Assembly (NCBI RefSeq): GCF_003369915.1
Contig: NW_022881614.1
Span: 22,484,336 to 22,548,335 of the forward strand
Reading direction: 5' to 3'
DNA: 64,000 nt
DNA from: Drosophila miranda
Lineage: Eukaryota; Arthropoda; Insecta; Diptera; Drosophilidae
The position numbers were made by a program, and so were the translations under genes. A model generated the notes under the pieces. The model did no database searches. It was given only the letters and a program-made list of their open reading frames with translations, and was not told the origin of the DNA. Shown one piece after another: positions 46,028 through 58,228 of the stretch (positions within the stretch are counted from its first letter, which is position 1; the number at the start of each line of letters is the position of its first letter).

Positions 46028-46959
46028 TTCGATGCAGGTTTCATAAAAAACAGGTTCTCGATTCCCGGGACTGGTTTCACGTCGTGTGCACAACAAAGCT
46101 TCCGTCCTCGTCGGAGAGCGCGTACTGACTAACTAATGAAACTACTTTTAAGTGCTTGTTAAGTGCTACCGGACTAGTTGCGTAACTGTGGAGTGGACAA
46201 AAGTAAATTCCGATTATCTGCAGTTCTAAGCAAATTCGAAATCTAATCGCAAATCCCAGCTCTCCAACGTGAACTTTAACCGCGCCTCGACGTATGTGAG
46301 CGAATACATGTAATTTTTTGTGTGTCGAAATAATTGTGAGTAAATCCACTTGCGATTTTTGTTGTGCTACATTTAATAAATACACGAAGACAATACTCTA
46401 TGGATGACATTATTAAGACTTTGACGTCGCGTTGGCCCAAAAACTACCACCAGTCTTTCTTAGGACCTTTTTACTCCACTGAGACTTAATCCATTGCTCC
46501 ATATATCCACTGAAACGTTTATCCCGTTCAATCATTTCGGTTTATATTTTATTATATGTACATGTACTATCTGTGAAATGTCTTCCCTTGCTGGCTAAAG
46601 GGTATATATATTTCGTGGTCAGCATAAATTTACTCTCATCTGCTTTTGTTGATAAAATGCTCTTTGTTTGTGCAATCAGCTGTTTACCAGGGTCTCCAAA
46701 TTACCATGGCTGCAGTTCAGAAAAAAGTCGTGCCCAACTTTGGCGCGTACTTGTTGAATATTCGAAATTTAGTGATGATTAAAGACATATATTCGCTTTA
46801 AATGTAATATATAAATCTTTGGCCTTAATTATGATACGTTTTTCGTAAGTTTAAGTATAATTATAATTAAATCACGATTTAATACAATTACGAATAGTTA
46901 GTAAATTACATTTGGCTTGAGTTGAGTGAGAACAACATTCATAAATTCATGTATATGCA
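46028..46959. other. Intergenic between the Acox and HLH54F genes
   Basis: 46130-46390 may hold the Acox 5' region; the rest is AT-rich. No ORF with recognisable content and no clear transposon. Confidence 0.4.
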
Positions 46960-49551
46960 TTATTGTAAACCATGGGCATGGCTGGTAGCTATTGCTATGC
47001 CGCGCTGGTGCTGTCCCATTCCCGCTGTAGCCGTCTCATAGGCACAACCATTGATTGTGGCCGTCACCTCCATCTGGTGCATCTCCGAAGGATACCAGTG
47101 GCCATGCGAATCCTGCATCTGGCCGTAACTGAGAGCGGCCGGAACGTCTAACTCACTGCGTGCGGATTTCGGGTATGACTGGGCCTGCAGCGACTGCCAG
47201 TCCATGCGGGAGGAGCCAAAAGGCAGGCTGCGATTGCTCTGATGAAACTCAAAGGGCCAGCTCTGAAAGGAAATTGATATGAGGATGTTTTCATAAATCA
47301 TATGGGCAGAGGAAAACCGCATAGCTATAAATGGAACAATATGACGACAACCGAACCGACAGCGACAGCGCCATTGTTTGTTTATACAACTTTGATTGTC
47401 TTTAGTGGCTCCTCTTGGAAATGTTTTCATAGATCAACAATAATAGCCTCATTAACGAATCTATAAAAACATATACAGCCAAACACTTGCGGACAGAAGA
47501 CACCCAATTGCAGCCATATATCTACATAGGGCCTGCACGATTATGCGAAGGGATCGAGCACAAATAACGCCAGGGAAGAGAAACCGAGCCAATGGGTTAC
47601 GTTACGTATGTAAATTCCCAGCAGACGCGACGCTGCTGCTGATCATCAACTTTTTAGCGGCGCGTGCGTGAGTGTGGGATAAATTAGGGTGCTGGAACGG
47701 AAAAGGGACTGAGACTGAGACTGGAACGATCCCATCTCATGAGAGATCTGCTGCCATATGGGCACAAGGCGGGGAAGTATTTGCAGATATTTTCACGCAT
47801 TCAATTGAGTAAACAATTGCTTCTATTTGGATAAGTAGCGAAGCGGTATGTATGCCATGAATCTGAATCTGTACGGACAGATTGTGTAAACCTCACGCCA
47901 TTCCGTTTGGAGAAGAATATTGGAACATCTAGAGTTTCTAATCTGGTTAGACAGACAACTTTTAATTACAATTATCCAAGCTAAGTGAGAAAATTGCTCT
48001 TCTCTGCCTTGCTGTGGTCTGGTCTGCTCTGATCCGACGCGGCGACACTTTTCCCTTGGATGTCATTCACATTGGGCGCATCAAAGTCGAGTCTTTAAAA
48101 ATAAAGCAAACACTAACTAATGTTGCCGTCTATCGCCCCCGCCCGTCCGCAGACCGTCTCCATGATCCTGTCACTCATATTTAATATTTTTGAAATTCAC
48201 AAAAGTATCGGATTACAGGAAAGCAAGGCAAACTGAAATCACAAAGTGTGATTTGAATGTTCTTCTAGTGGGGGGCCGCTCTGACTCTATTCTGACTGCC
48301 ACCGACTGGCCTGGACAGGGTATGGGGTTCGGGTTTGGGTTAGTCTTGGGGCTGGGGATGGGGACGGGGAGCACCTCTGAATACAGAAGGTGGAAATACT
48401 TCCACAGCATCGCAGCCTTCGAGCAGATGTTGCCCAATAGATATGCAAGTATATGTGTCTTCGATTCCCATGTCTTGTGGCCATTTAAAGATGGAAACCA
48501 GGACAAAAGAATAGTCCAATCTAATCTTTATAGTGTATATAGAATATAGGATGTACATTTGAATTACACTGACGCCTTAAAACGCCGTCGGCTTGCACTA
48601 TAAGAGGATGCGTCAATATAGGAGATAAAAGGGGTGTGACGTCGATTTTGACAGGATTATGCAGAGATATAGATTCTGAACTTTGTCCAATTTGAAGAGA
48701 CAATATTTACATACATATATATAAAAGAAATCTATCCCTATTAAGACCTCATTGACATGATGTATCCCGTTTAATTGGCCTAAACGCTTCTACCGACACT
48801 CAGTTTTATAATGATGATCAGCTAAACCTATCACAGGAGATCGGAGCGCTAATGACACCTGTCAGGCATGGCATTGACGATACCCAGCTGCTGGTGATGC
48901 ACCATGGGTGCATGGTGGATGCAGCGTTAAGGGATGACTGACATCACTTATCTTGTGCAGGGACTGGGATCGGGTCGAGAGCGATCGCTTAGATTGCAAT
49001 GACACTTACCATGCCGCTGTGTCCTCCATTGTGGAAATGGAAATTGCCTCCGCCTCCGCTTAGGCTTGCTCCTACGTTGGCCCCACCACTGCCGCAACCG
49101 TGTGACGCCTCAGGCATATGACTCGTGTCCAGGGCATCCATTCCGGCGGTGTTCGAGTGGCTGTGGTTGTGGCTATGGCTGTGGCTGCCAGTCTCGACGG
49201 CCGTAATTAGCTGTTTAATGTAGAGCGTCGCCAAACGCAACGTGTCCAACTTTGAGAGCTTCGTGTCGGGCGGAATGTTGGGCAATTTGGTCTTCAGACG
49301 TCCGTACGCGCTTGACAGGATCCGCATACGCATCCGCTCCCGGGCATTCGCCGCATTGCGTTGCACCGGCGGTTGGGAGCCTAAATAATGGAATGGAGCT
49401 CATGAGCATACTATTGCCTATGACTGTGACACGGGTGACGTAATTGGCTTCCAGGGACGGTGGAGTTCTGCTTACTTTGCGAGCTGGCATCCTCATCAAA
49501 GTCGTCATCGTAGAAATCCAGGGGGCTGGAGGAACGCTTCTTGCGTGGCAT
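46960..49551 (-). CDS. HLH54F: HLH54F, class II bHLH transcription factor (musculin/TCF21 family), intact
   Basis: Three exons, 49551-49476, 49380-49010 and 47262-46960, give 249 residues with a continuous frame. The bHLH domain begins near residue 34: basic region [12 protein letters not shown], helix 1 [12 protein letters not shown], loop [10 protein letters not shown], helix 2 [14 protein letters not shown]. The conserved S-W-P-F near the start of the last exon matches the W-P-F motif after the bHLH in TCF21 and musculin. A His-Ser repeat ([10 protein letters not shown]) follows the bHLH. In flies HLH54F specifies caudal visceral (longitudinal gut) muscle founder cells. The start, [13 protein letters not shown], is the first in-frame ATG. 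No lesions found. Confidence 0.88.
47263..49009 (-). other. HLH54F intron 2
   Basis: 1.75 kb intron. It contains a G-rich stretch (ggtttgggttagtcttggggctggggatgg, near 48328-48370) and no coding or transposon. For a developmental regulator this intron is a natural place for enhancers. Confidence 0.6.
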
Positions 49552-50144
49552 TATGCTATAAATGGTCACTAAAAACCACTAACCACCTGGTACACAGCAC
49601 AGCTCTTAAGACAAAACATTTAATGGCGGTGGAGAGTGACCATAATCCTGGGGTTCCTCTGCGAGTGTATGCATCCTGCGTAAGGACAGAGCTTAAGTAA
49701 TTGATCCACAATAAACCTCTGTGGATCGATGGAGTAGTAATAATACTTAGCCGATGTATCCTGTTGAAGGTTTGGCTTTAGGGAGTTTGATTTATGTTGC
49801 GTTTTATACCACTATAATTCCATAATCGTATTATATTGTACTTATTCTCTGAGCGGGAAAACTACAATGTCTATTGACCTATCCTAGTCCGAAACTAGTA
49901 TTTGGCACACTTCCGAGATAATATTCCGGGTGCCACAGCGGAGAGGGATAGTTTTTCCATCCACATCTGTGCTTTGCCTTGATCAGTGTCCCTCATTATC
50001 GTCGAGAGACGTCATTGAATCTGAGTTTATCAGGAGGATGGCGACCCCAAGGTTCAGCAAACTCATCGACAAAGCTCATCAAGACCCAACCGGGATAGTG
50101 TTTAGTGTTTTCACTGAATTCGTAGCGAGAGGCAGCATCTTGAA
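49552..50144. other. Intergenic, HLH54F 5' flank and Sardh 5' flank
   Basis: A divergent pair of genes shares this 0.6 kb. A short TATAAATGG sits beside the HLH54F start (49558). Nothing else identified. Confidence 0.4.
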
Positions 50145-51840
50145 ATGTGGCGCCATCGCATCTTGCATCAGACATCAGCCCGGAAGGATATCTGTATCAT
50201 CTTGCGCGGCGTGGAGTGAGGGCAGTGCTTCTGGAGCGTGCTCAACTCACAGCCGGTACCACCTGGCACACTGCGGGCCTGCTCTGGCGTCTGCGCCCCA
50301 ACGATGTCGATATCCAGCTGCTTGCCAACTCGCGTCAAATGATCCAGCAACTGGAGTCGGAAACAGGCCTCGATCCTGGCCGGATACAGAACGGAGGCCT
50401 CTTCATCGCCCACAACGAGACGAGGCTGGACGAGTACCGGCGCCTGGCCACCGTGGGATCTGCTCTGGGCATTGAGACACAGAAGTTGTTCCCCCTCCTG
50501 GATCCCTCTGCTTTCATTGGCGCCCTCTACTCTCCCGGCGATGGTGTCATGGATCCGGCCATGCTGTGTGCGGCCTTGAAGAGAGCGGCCACCAATCGGG
50601 GCGCAGAGGTGATCGAGAATTGCGGAGTCGATGACATTCTCCTGGAGCAGACATCGCGCGGCAAAAAGGTAGTCGGCGTGGCAACACCCTATGGCAACAT
50701 ACGAACGGAGTGAGTGGTAAATGCCACAGGAGTCTGGGGCCGGGATCTGGTGGCCAAGCACGGCTCGCACCTACCGCTGGTGCCTATGAAGCACGCCTAC
50801 ATCGTTTCCGAATCGATACCAGGAGTGCCCAATATCCGAGACCACGACTACTCCACATACTTCCGCATCCAGGGCGATGGAATCTGCATGGGTGGCTATG
50901 AGCCACTGTCTGCGGCCCTGAGTCATTCACACGCGACCACAAGCCTTTAATGGGACCCGATCCTGTCCTGAACGGACTGTATCACAACTGCGGCTTCAAC
51001 TCGGCAGGCATGATGTTCGGCGGAGGCTGTGGGGAACAGCCCGCCCTGTGGATCCTCAATGGCCAACCGGATCTGTCCATGTTTGGTTTTGATTTGCGTC
51101 GCTTCACACCCGAGCAGGGACGCGCCACCCAGTGGATACGGGAGAAGTCGCACGAGAGCTACGTGAAGAACTACAGCATGGTGTTCAAGTACGATCAGCC
51201 GCTGGCCGGCCGTGATTTCCAGATGGATCCGCTCCACGACCAGATGATTCTGGCCAACGCCGTCATGGAGGAGAAGCAGGGCTGGGAGCGTCCCGGCTAC
51301 TTCCTGCCCTCAGGAGCTGAGAGAGCTGCCGTTCAGCCATACGACTGGTATGGCAGCTACGGACATTCCCGCAATCGGGACATCGTCTACGAGCAGGTCC
51401 TCGAAGGCGATCTCCAGTACGGCCGGTTCTCAGAGCATCACGATCTGGTGAGTGTGGATCCCTATGGATTCTGAGAGTGACTATACATCTAATATCGCTC
51501 AGATCAAGTCGGAAGCGTTGGCTTGCCGAAATAACGCGGTGGTCTTCAACATGAGCTATTTCGCCAAACTGCTGCTCGGGGGACCGCAAGAGCAACAGGC
51601 GGCGGACTGGCTCTTCTCCGCCAACACGAATCGTGACCCCAGCAAGTAAGTCATTCTCCTGTGAATCGCCCTAGAGACCACCGATCTTCGCCCGGACGAC
51701 ACCCCGCTAGAGGCTGGTCTGGGCTTCACCTGCCGCAAGAGCGGCAGCGAATACCGTGGCAAGGCGGCCATCGAGCGGCAACGTTCCGAAGGGGTCAAGA
51801 AGCGCTTGGTCTATCTGACGCTGCAGGAGGAGGATGTTCA
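50145..51840 (+). pseudogene. Sardh: Sarcosine dehydrogenase, multiply deleted remnant
   Basis: The mitochondrial flavoenzyme demethylates sarcosine to glycine. The start MWRHRILHQTSARKD (50145) is followed almost at once by YLYHLARRGVRAVLLERAQL, so the Rossmann G-x-G-x-x-G FAD-binding segment that should lie between them is deleted. Downstream pieces: TTWHTAGLLWRLRPND to IRTE, then TGA at 50711-50713 (probably Cys originally), VVNATGVWGRDL, a deletion with frame change after GGYEP (about 50905), ESFTRDHKPLMGPDPVLNGLYHN to YGRFSEHHDL (intron from 51449), IKSEALACRNNAVVF to NRDPSK (about 51646), then a jump to LRPDDTPLEAGLGF, ending in LQEEDV at 51838. Most of the folate-binding part is absent. 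Confidence 0.87.
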
Positions 51841-51861
51841 AAGGGGCAATCAAAGACTTAC

Positions 51862-54800
51862 CATGGCGACTGTGTAATCGATGGAATTGATCTCCTCGCC
51901 TTTGATCACGACCAGACTAGTTTCACCGTTCTGTTGGTTCAGGAAGCGAACCACCTTCTCCTTTAGATACTCCGCGGAGGCATAGTCGAGCTTCTGCTTT
52001 ACATCCACTACGCTCACCTCGTGCCCATTTATCTGGAGGGAGTTGGATACGTTAAGATTTGGGGGCTATCAACCTAATGGCGTTTTTGGCCTACCTTCTC
52101 CAATCTTACGTAGACTTGGGGACGCGCACTGCTGTACAGAATGTAGACCATGTAGGCGGCAATGCCGCAGGGAATGCCATACTCCAGGCTCCAGAACATG
52201 CAGGTGATAATTGTGACTAAAAACGGGAACAGATCTTTCTCTGCAAAAACACGAATTGGATTAGAATCAGCCGGGCTAAGCTCACAAACGACTCCTTTTT
52301 ATACCCGATACTCAAAATGAGTATTGGGGTATATTAGATTTGTGGTAAAAGTGGATGTGTGTAACGTCCAGAAGGAATTGTTTCCGACCCCATAAAGTAT
52401 ATATATTCTTGATCAGCATCAATAGCCGAGTCGATTGAGCCAAAGCCTATAAGAGCTAGAGCAACGATGTTTTGGATCCAGACTTCTGTGATATGTCACT
52501 GCTACAAAAATATTTCAAAACTTCGCCCCGCCCACTTCCGCCCTCACAAAGAACGAAAATCTGTGGCATCCACAATTTTAGAGATACGAAAAAACTAAAA
52601 ACGCAGAATCGTAGATGACTATATGTTTTAGAGTTTAAAATCTGAACCAGATCGTATAATTATTATAGCCAGAATCAAGTAAACAATTTCATTCTTTCTC
52701 GCTCTGTCTCTCTCTAACAAACAGGTTTCATGGTCGGTTTTGCCAATTGCAAAATATGAGTTCAAGGATCTCAGAACCTATAAGAGCCAGAGCAACCAAA
52801 TTTGGTATCCACACTCCTGTGATATCGGATCTTGACCGTTTTGTTTCAAAATTTCGCCACACCACCTTCCGCCCCCGCAAAGGACGAAAATCTGGGCCAT
52901 CCACAAATCTCAGAGACTATTAACGCTAGAGTAACCAAATTTGGTATTCGCACTTCTGTTAGATCTCACTATAAAACGTATATCTCAAAATTTCGCCCCA
53001 CCCCCTTCGGCCCCCACAAAGGACGAAAATCTGTTGCATCTACAATATTGAGGATACGAGAAAACTAAAAACGCAAAATCATAGATAATGACCATATCTA
53101 TCCGGTTGCTGAATCTGGATCAGATCGGATCATTTTTGTAGCCAAAAGGAACAAATAAATTTGCAGTGGCTACGCAGCGCCCGACGTCACGCTCAGACTG
53201 ATTTTCTGTCTCTCTTGCACGCACTCTTTGTCGTGTCGTTTAATATTAGCGGCGTCAGCCGGAGGAGAGCCATACTGACTAAGTATCGGGTATAAATGTA
53301 GAGTTGCGGTGTCCACAGCAACTCACAACGTTCCCCCTCGTTCGACTTCCACATGTCCGCAATCTTGTGGAGCTCCACCAGCGATATCATGGCTGCTATG
53401 ATGATGGACGCCAGCGTGCACTTAGGTATGTAGTAGAAGGTTTGGGTGAGGAAGGACAATGCCATGAGCACGAGAGCACCCGTGACGGCTCCGCCAAGAG
53501 GCGTCTTCACTCCACTGGCATTGTTGACTGCCGTGCGTGTGAATGAGCCCGTCACTGGCATGGAGAGAACGAAGCTGCCCATAATGTTGCACATGCCCAG
53601 GGCCATGTGCAAGGATGCGATGCATCCACTATTTTCCCCTTGGCTGTGAATGCAATTGCGGCTTTTTATAAGATATGGAACTCAGCTCTAGACTTGAATG
53701 ATATTATCAACCGATTCACACAGAACAACCGCCGCGATCGAATGATTCATACAGTGAGAATGCACAAAACAAGTTATTGTACATATGTATACCAACATGG
53801 GCTACGTTACGAGAATGTGTTGTTGGAAACAAATTTCTCTTTTTCCCTAATATTGGGAGAGGGTTGATGTGACAGTTGCCGAGCGACTGAATAGGGGAAT
53901 TGGTACTTACAAAATGCCTTGGATATAGCCACGATTTCCAGAATCGATATGAGCGGTATGGAGCCCAGTACCTACTGTACTGATCATCTCGCCAAAGGAC
54001 ACGTACTCTCCATCGACGGTGGTGCTGAAGGGCGGCAGTCGAAAGTGTGGCACGCCCGCTGAGATGTTTCCAGTGACGTGGAAGGGTTGGTTTCCATCGC
54101 GACTAAGAATGTAGGCAAGGAACGTGCCAAAGATCACGGCCAAGGCGTTGCGCGATAGGGCCAGGTACTTCCAGAATATACGGTTGCCCCACTTGATGTC
54201 CTTCACTTGCTGTGCAACATGCATAGATTAGTTTATGATCTACTATTTTGGTTGCCTATTGCGGGAGTATACCTTCATGAGAAGCAGGAATATGAGAGAA
54301 GACACACCCAGCAGGGCGTCCCACTTTCTAATCGAAGGCAAGTGGGTGAAGAAATTTTTCCAGGACGGCAACAAATCGTTTGATGGACCTATTTTTTTAA
54401 GAATAATAATAACCCAAATTAGCCTGCTGCTGAAATGCTGCTAAATGTATTCCCACTCACTGCTGAGGCCGACTATATTGTTAATTTGGGCACTGCCGAT
54501 GGTGGTGGCCGCCGCCATAGTGAAGCCTGTGATGACTGGTATCGATATAAAGCGCACCAGCACTCCCATGTTGAGCAGGCCCAGGAGGAGCACGATGCAA
54601 CCGGCCAGGAAGCACACTAGCATACTGGTTGACCAGTCATAATGGCGGTTGTGGCTGCGGGCGTAAGTGTAAAACGAGTTTCCAGTGGCTGGACAGAAGC
54701 GTGGACAGGGGACCCTTACCGATTGTGACATCCTTGCAGGAACCAAAAATAATGTAGGTGAAGCAGCCCATGAAAGCCGAGTACAGACCGTACTGTGGCT

Positions 54801-55006
54801 CCAGGCCAGCCACCACCCCATAGGCAATGGCCTGAGGTATGGTTGTGAGTCCTACGGTGAAACCTGCTATGAAGTCCTGCATCACGTACTCGATCCGGTA
54901 GCGGGGCAGCCATTGGAATATGGGGAACTTGTTGGTGATGGTCGCCGGGCGACACAGCTTCCGTCCGCTGTCGCTGATCAGAGTGCCCACGCTCGGAAGC
55001 TGCTCC
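51862..55006 (-). pseudogene. SLC26-family anion transporter, split by a Helitron and frameshifted
   Basis: Plasma-membrane sulfate/anion exchanger family. On the minus strand: exon 55006-54720 (LPRYRIEYVMQDFIAGFTVGL to SCKDVTIG, the family signature); exon to about 54441 (GFTMAAATTIGSAQ); exon around 54390-54277 (SWKNFFTHLPSI); exon 54213-53910; exon about 53625-53343 (MPVTGSFTRTAVNNASGVKT to LHKIADMWKS); Helitron 52300-53342; exon about 52240-52095; and STAS-domain exon about 52030-51862 (INGHEVSVVDVK to INSIDYTVAM). Lesions: the Helitron in a coding exon; a frame break near 53968, after ISTVG; a missing exon or segment after VTIG; and loss of the 3' end, where only about 20 bases separate it from the Sardh remnant. 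It cannot encode a transporter. Confidence 0.85.
52300..53342 (+). mobile_element. Helitron H5 inserted in the SLC26 exon
   Basis: Starts TATACCCGATAC at 52300 and ends CCCTCGTT at 53342, between the codons for MWKS and KRSR of the transporter. This copy lacks the whole (GTCC)n tract (gattgagcc is followed directly by aaagcctataag). It retains a module containing cggttttgccaattgcaaaa, which the array copies have lost. Confidence 0.9.
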
Positions 55007-55820
55007 CTGTACAGATGATGTGCAGGTCAGGGAATGAATTTCCGATTAGATTCCACTCTACATTCGCTGGTACATTCTGATAACCCCCCACGGAGATAGA
55101 AATCAAACCATTAAATCTTACTTGGTAGCACTCGCTCCTTTATCAGTTGGACTTCGCTAGAAGATAGATAAGCCTCCACGATACACTTTTATGAATTGGC
55201 ACGTATTTTCTCGATTGGCCATAATTGATTTTATTGGTGAGATTTTCTACAAGCATGCGATCGCCCCTGTCTTTTCGAAACTGACCTAACAACAGCGTTC
55301 AACCTTGAGACAAATGCACCCGGTAAACCCCTGGGAACCAGCTAAGGCAGCCAACTCACCCTCGTCCGCCCTCATCGCGGATTAGTTGATTGTTTCGATC
55401 TCGCGAATTGCGTGTAGAAACAAAAATAGAAAGACAGAGAGTGGGTAGGAAGAGAAAACACTAAGCGATAACTGGGGACCAAACGCGACCGCTCTATACG
55501 CCGTTCCAGACTTGAATGACGCTCTCCATCAGCTCCGGCCTGACTCGACAACTTGTCCACTGGCCGTCTGGCTGAGATAGCAAGCGCATTCGTTTCTGTT
55601 TGCCGGTGTATACCGGCCATATATGATTTACAAGAGCAGGTACAAGCTTATCTTGTTAACAAGTGTTTACACAGAGATATCGTCGCAGTGTCTGCTTAAC
55701 GGCAATGCCGCTCTTAGAAGAAACACTTATGGGTCAATTTGAATCCGTTTATTTGCTCGATTTACAGATTAAGTAACTCGTTGTAGGCGTTTAAAGGGTA
55801 ATTCTTTTCTGGTCGTCTGG
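55007..55820. other. Upstream region of the SLC26 gene / 3' flank of the WDR5-like gene
   Basis: A possible first coding exon for the transporter (MRADEG, near 55372-55355) has a GTGAGT donor but does not join in frame with the next exon, so it is not claimed. No other coding seen. Confidence 0.35.
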
Positions 55821-56910
<1,090 letters not shown>

Positions 56911-58184
56911 TGCAGCATTAGAAATGCCCCTGAATATTAGAAAACTTTACTTTATATGCGCAATATGTAATTTGTACAACCGGCTTACCGAAAAAAAACC
57001 TGGCAGAAACGAAAAGTGTTTGTCAATCTAACAAAGTTGTTCAACACTCAACACTAGGTGCCGGAAAGGCTCGGCTTTTACTGTGACGTAACGTGCAGCA
57101 GCAACACAGGCGAATGCGTGTTTTATGAAAAATTCAAACTGAAGTGTGATAGTGCGTAAATTGAATTGCTTTCTCTTGTTTTCGCGCAGTGTATGAGAAA
57201 TTCACGCCTAGTCAGAACTAGGGATAAAAAATAATGATACATTCAGAGAAGAGCAAACAACAGCAATTAATTTGCAATGAGAGTACATATTTGGAGATTG
57301 GGCGGTTTATTTGGATAGCATGCTATTCTGCGTAGACTTGTTAATCAAACATTAAACAAATTTCTCAGACTTCCATCCCACCGTATGCCGGCAATTTGTC
57401 ACCAATTATATGCTGACGCTGCTATGTACTCCACCAAAGTTACAAAGGAAAGGTGTAGACGTTGAGACGTGCGATAAAAAGTCAGTGAACTTTTCGTGAT
57501 AATTGTAAAAAATTTCAATTAATTATCTGATAATCTAATCCGAATGTGCAGCTTAAATAATATATTTATGGTGAGTACAAATAATATTTACTATTTTCGT
57601 TTTAAATCGTTTTCAAAATTGATATTCATCGGTATAACGTCCGACTATTAAAGTCGACTATCGATAGCCTGGTCGCAGTTGCAACACAGCGGCAACTCTA
57701 CTACAAAAGTATGAAAAAAGCGGGAATTTTTAAATTTTCAATCAACAAAATAATATGCTAAATTTACACCGAATTGAGTTTAGAAAATGGTTCTATGATT
57801 AAAATTTGCAATTTTGATTATTTTTAGCACCGCTTGATGGCCGACCTTAGCCATAGGGCGACCTGTCGATGCACAAACAATCTGTAATCTTATTAAGCGG
57901 CTGCCTGGCAACGTCCAATCAACAGGTGATCTGGCATCAATGTAACCTGATTGGCTTATGTAATTGATTGTAAGAAGGGCCTGCCTGGCCGCTTAAGCAA
58001 CGTCATTGACAGATAGATGGGCCGATGCCGATCCAGCCCTACAATCGTATGCCTTATCACTTGCAATTCGGACCGGTGAAATTGCAGGGGTCGAACGGAT
58101 CTCGCACAATGTCAAGGCTACAAAGCGACATGCCAATGGCCGGAGTGCAAGTCTCGCTATCGCCGACGCTACGGCTTGGCTGGG
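56911..58184. other. Intergenic between the WDR5-like and Lsp2-like genes
   Basis: AT-rich and non-coding, with one TATCGATA motif at 57659-57666. The last 300 bases are probably the fat-body promoter region of the hexamerin. Confidence 0.4.
57659..57666. promoter_or_regulatory. DRE-type motif TATCGATA
   Basis: Exact copy in the spacer, about 750 bases upstream of the WDR5-like start. Confidence 0.35.
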
Positions 58185-58190
58185 TATAAA
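58185..58190 (+). promoter_or_regulatory. TATA box of the Lsp2-like gene
   Basis: TATAAA in the context gggtataaatgcagg, 44 bases before the ATG. This leaves room for a short leader of about 15 bases, as in highly expressed larval serum protein genes. The promoter core therefore looks intact although the coding frame is broken. Confidence 0.7.
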
Positions 58191-58228
58191 TGCAGGCTGG
58201 AAGCGGAGCAGAGGTATGATTCCGCAAG

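Noticed and set aside
45440-46096. 218-residue minus-strand ORF
   Set aside because: Only its first part is a real exon (Acox N-terminus); the rest is intron read-through after the GTAAGC donor at 45903.
55355-55372. A first exon (MRADEG) for the SLC26 gene
   Set aside because: The donor is good, but the join to the exon at 55006 is out of frame and the sequence is too short to support.
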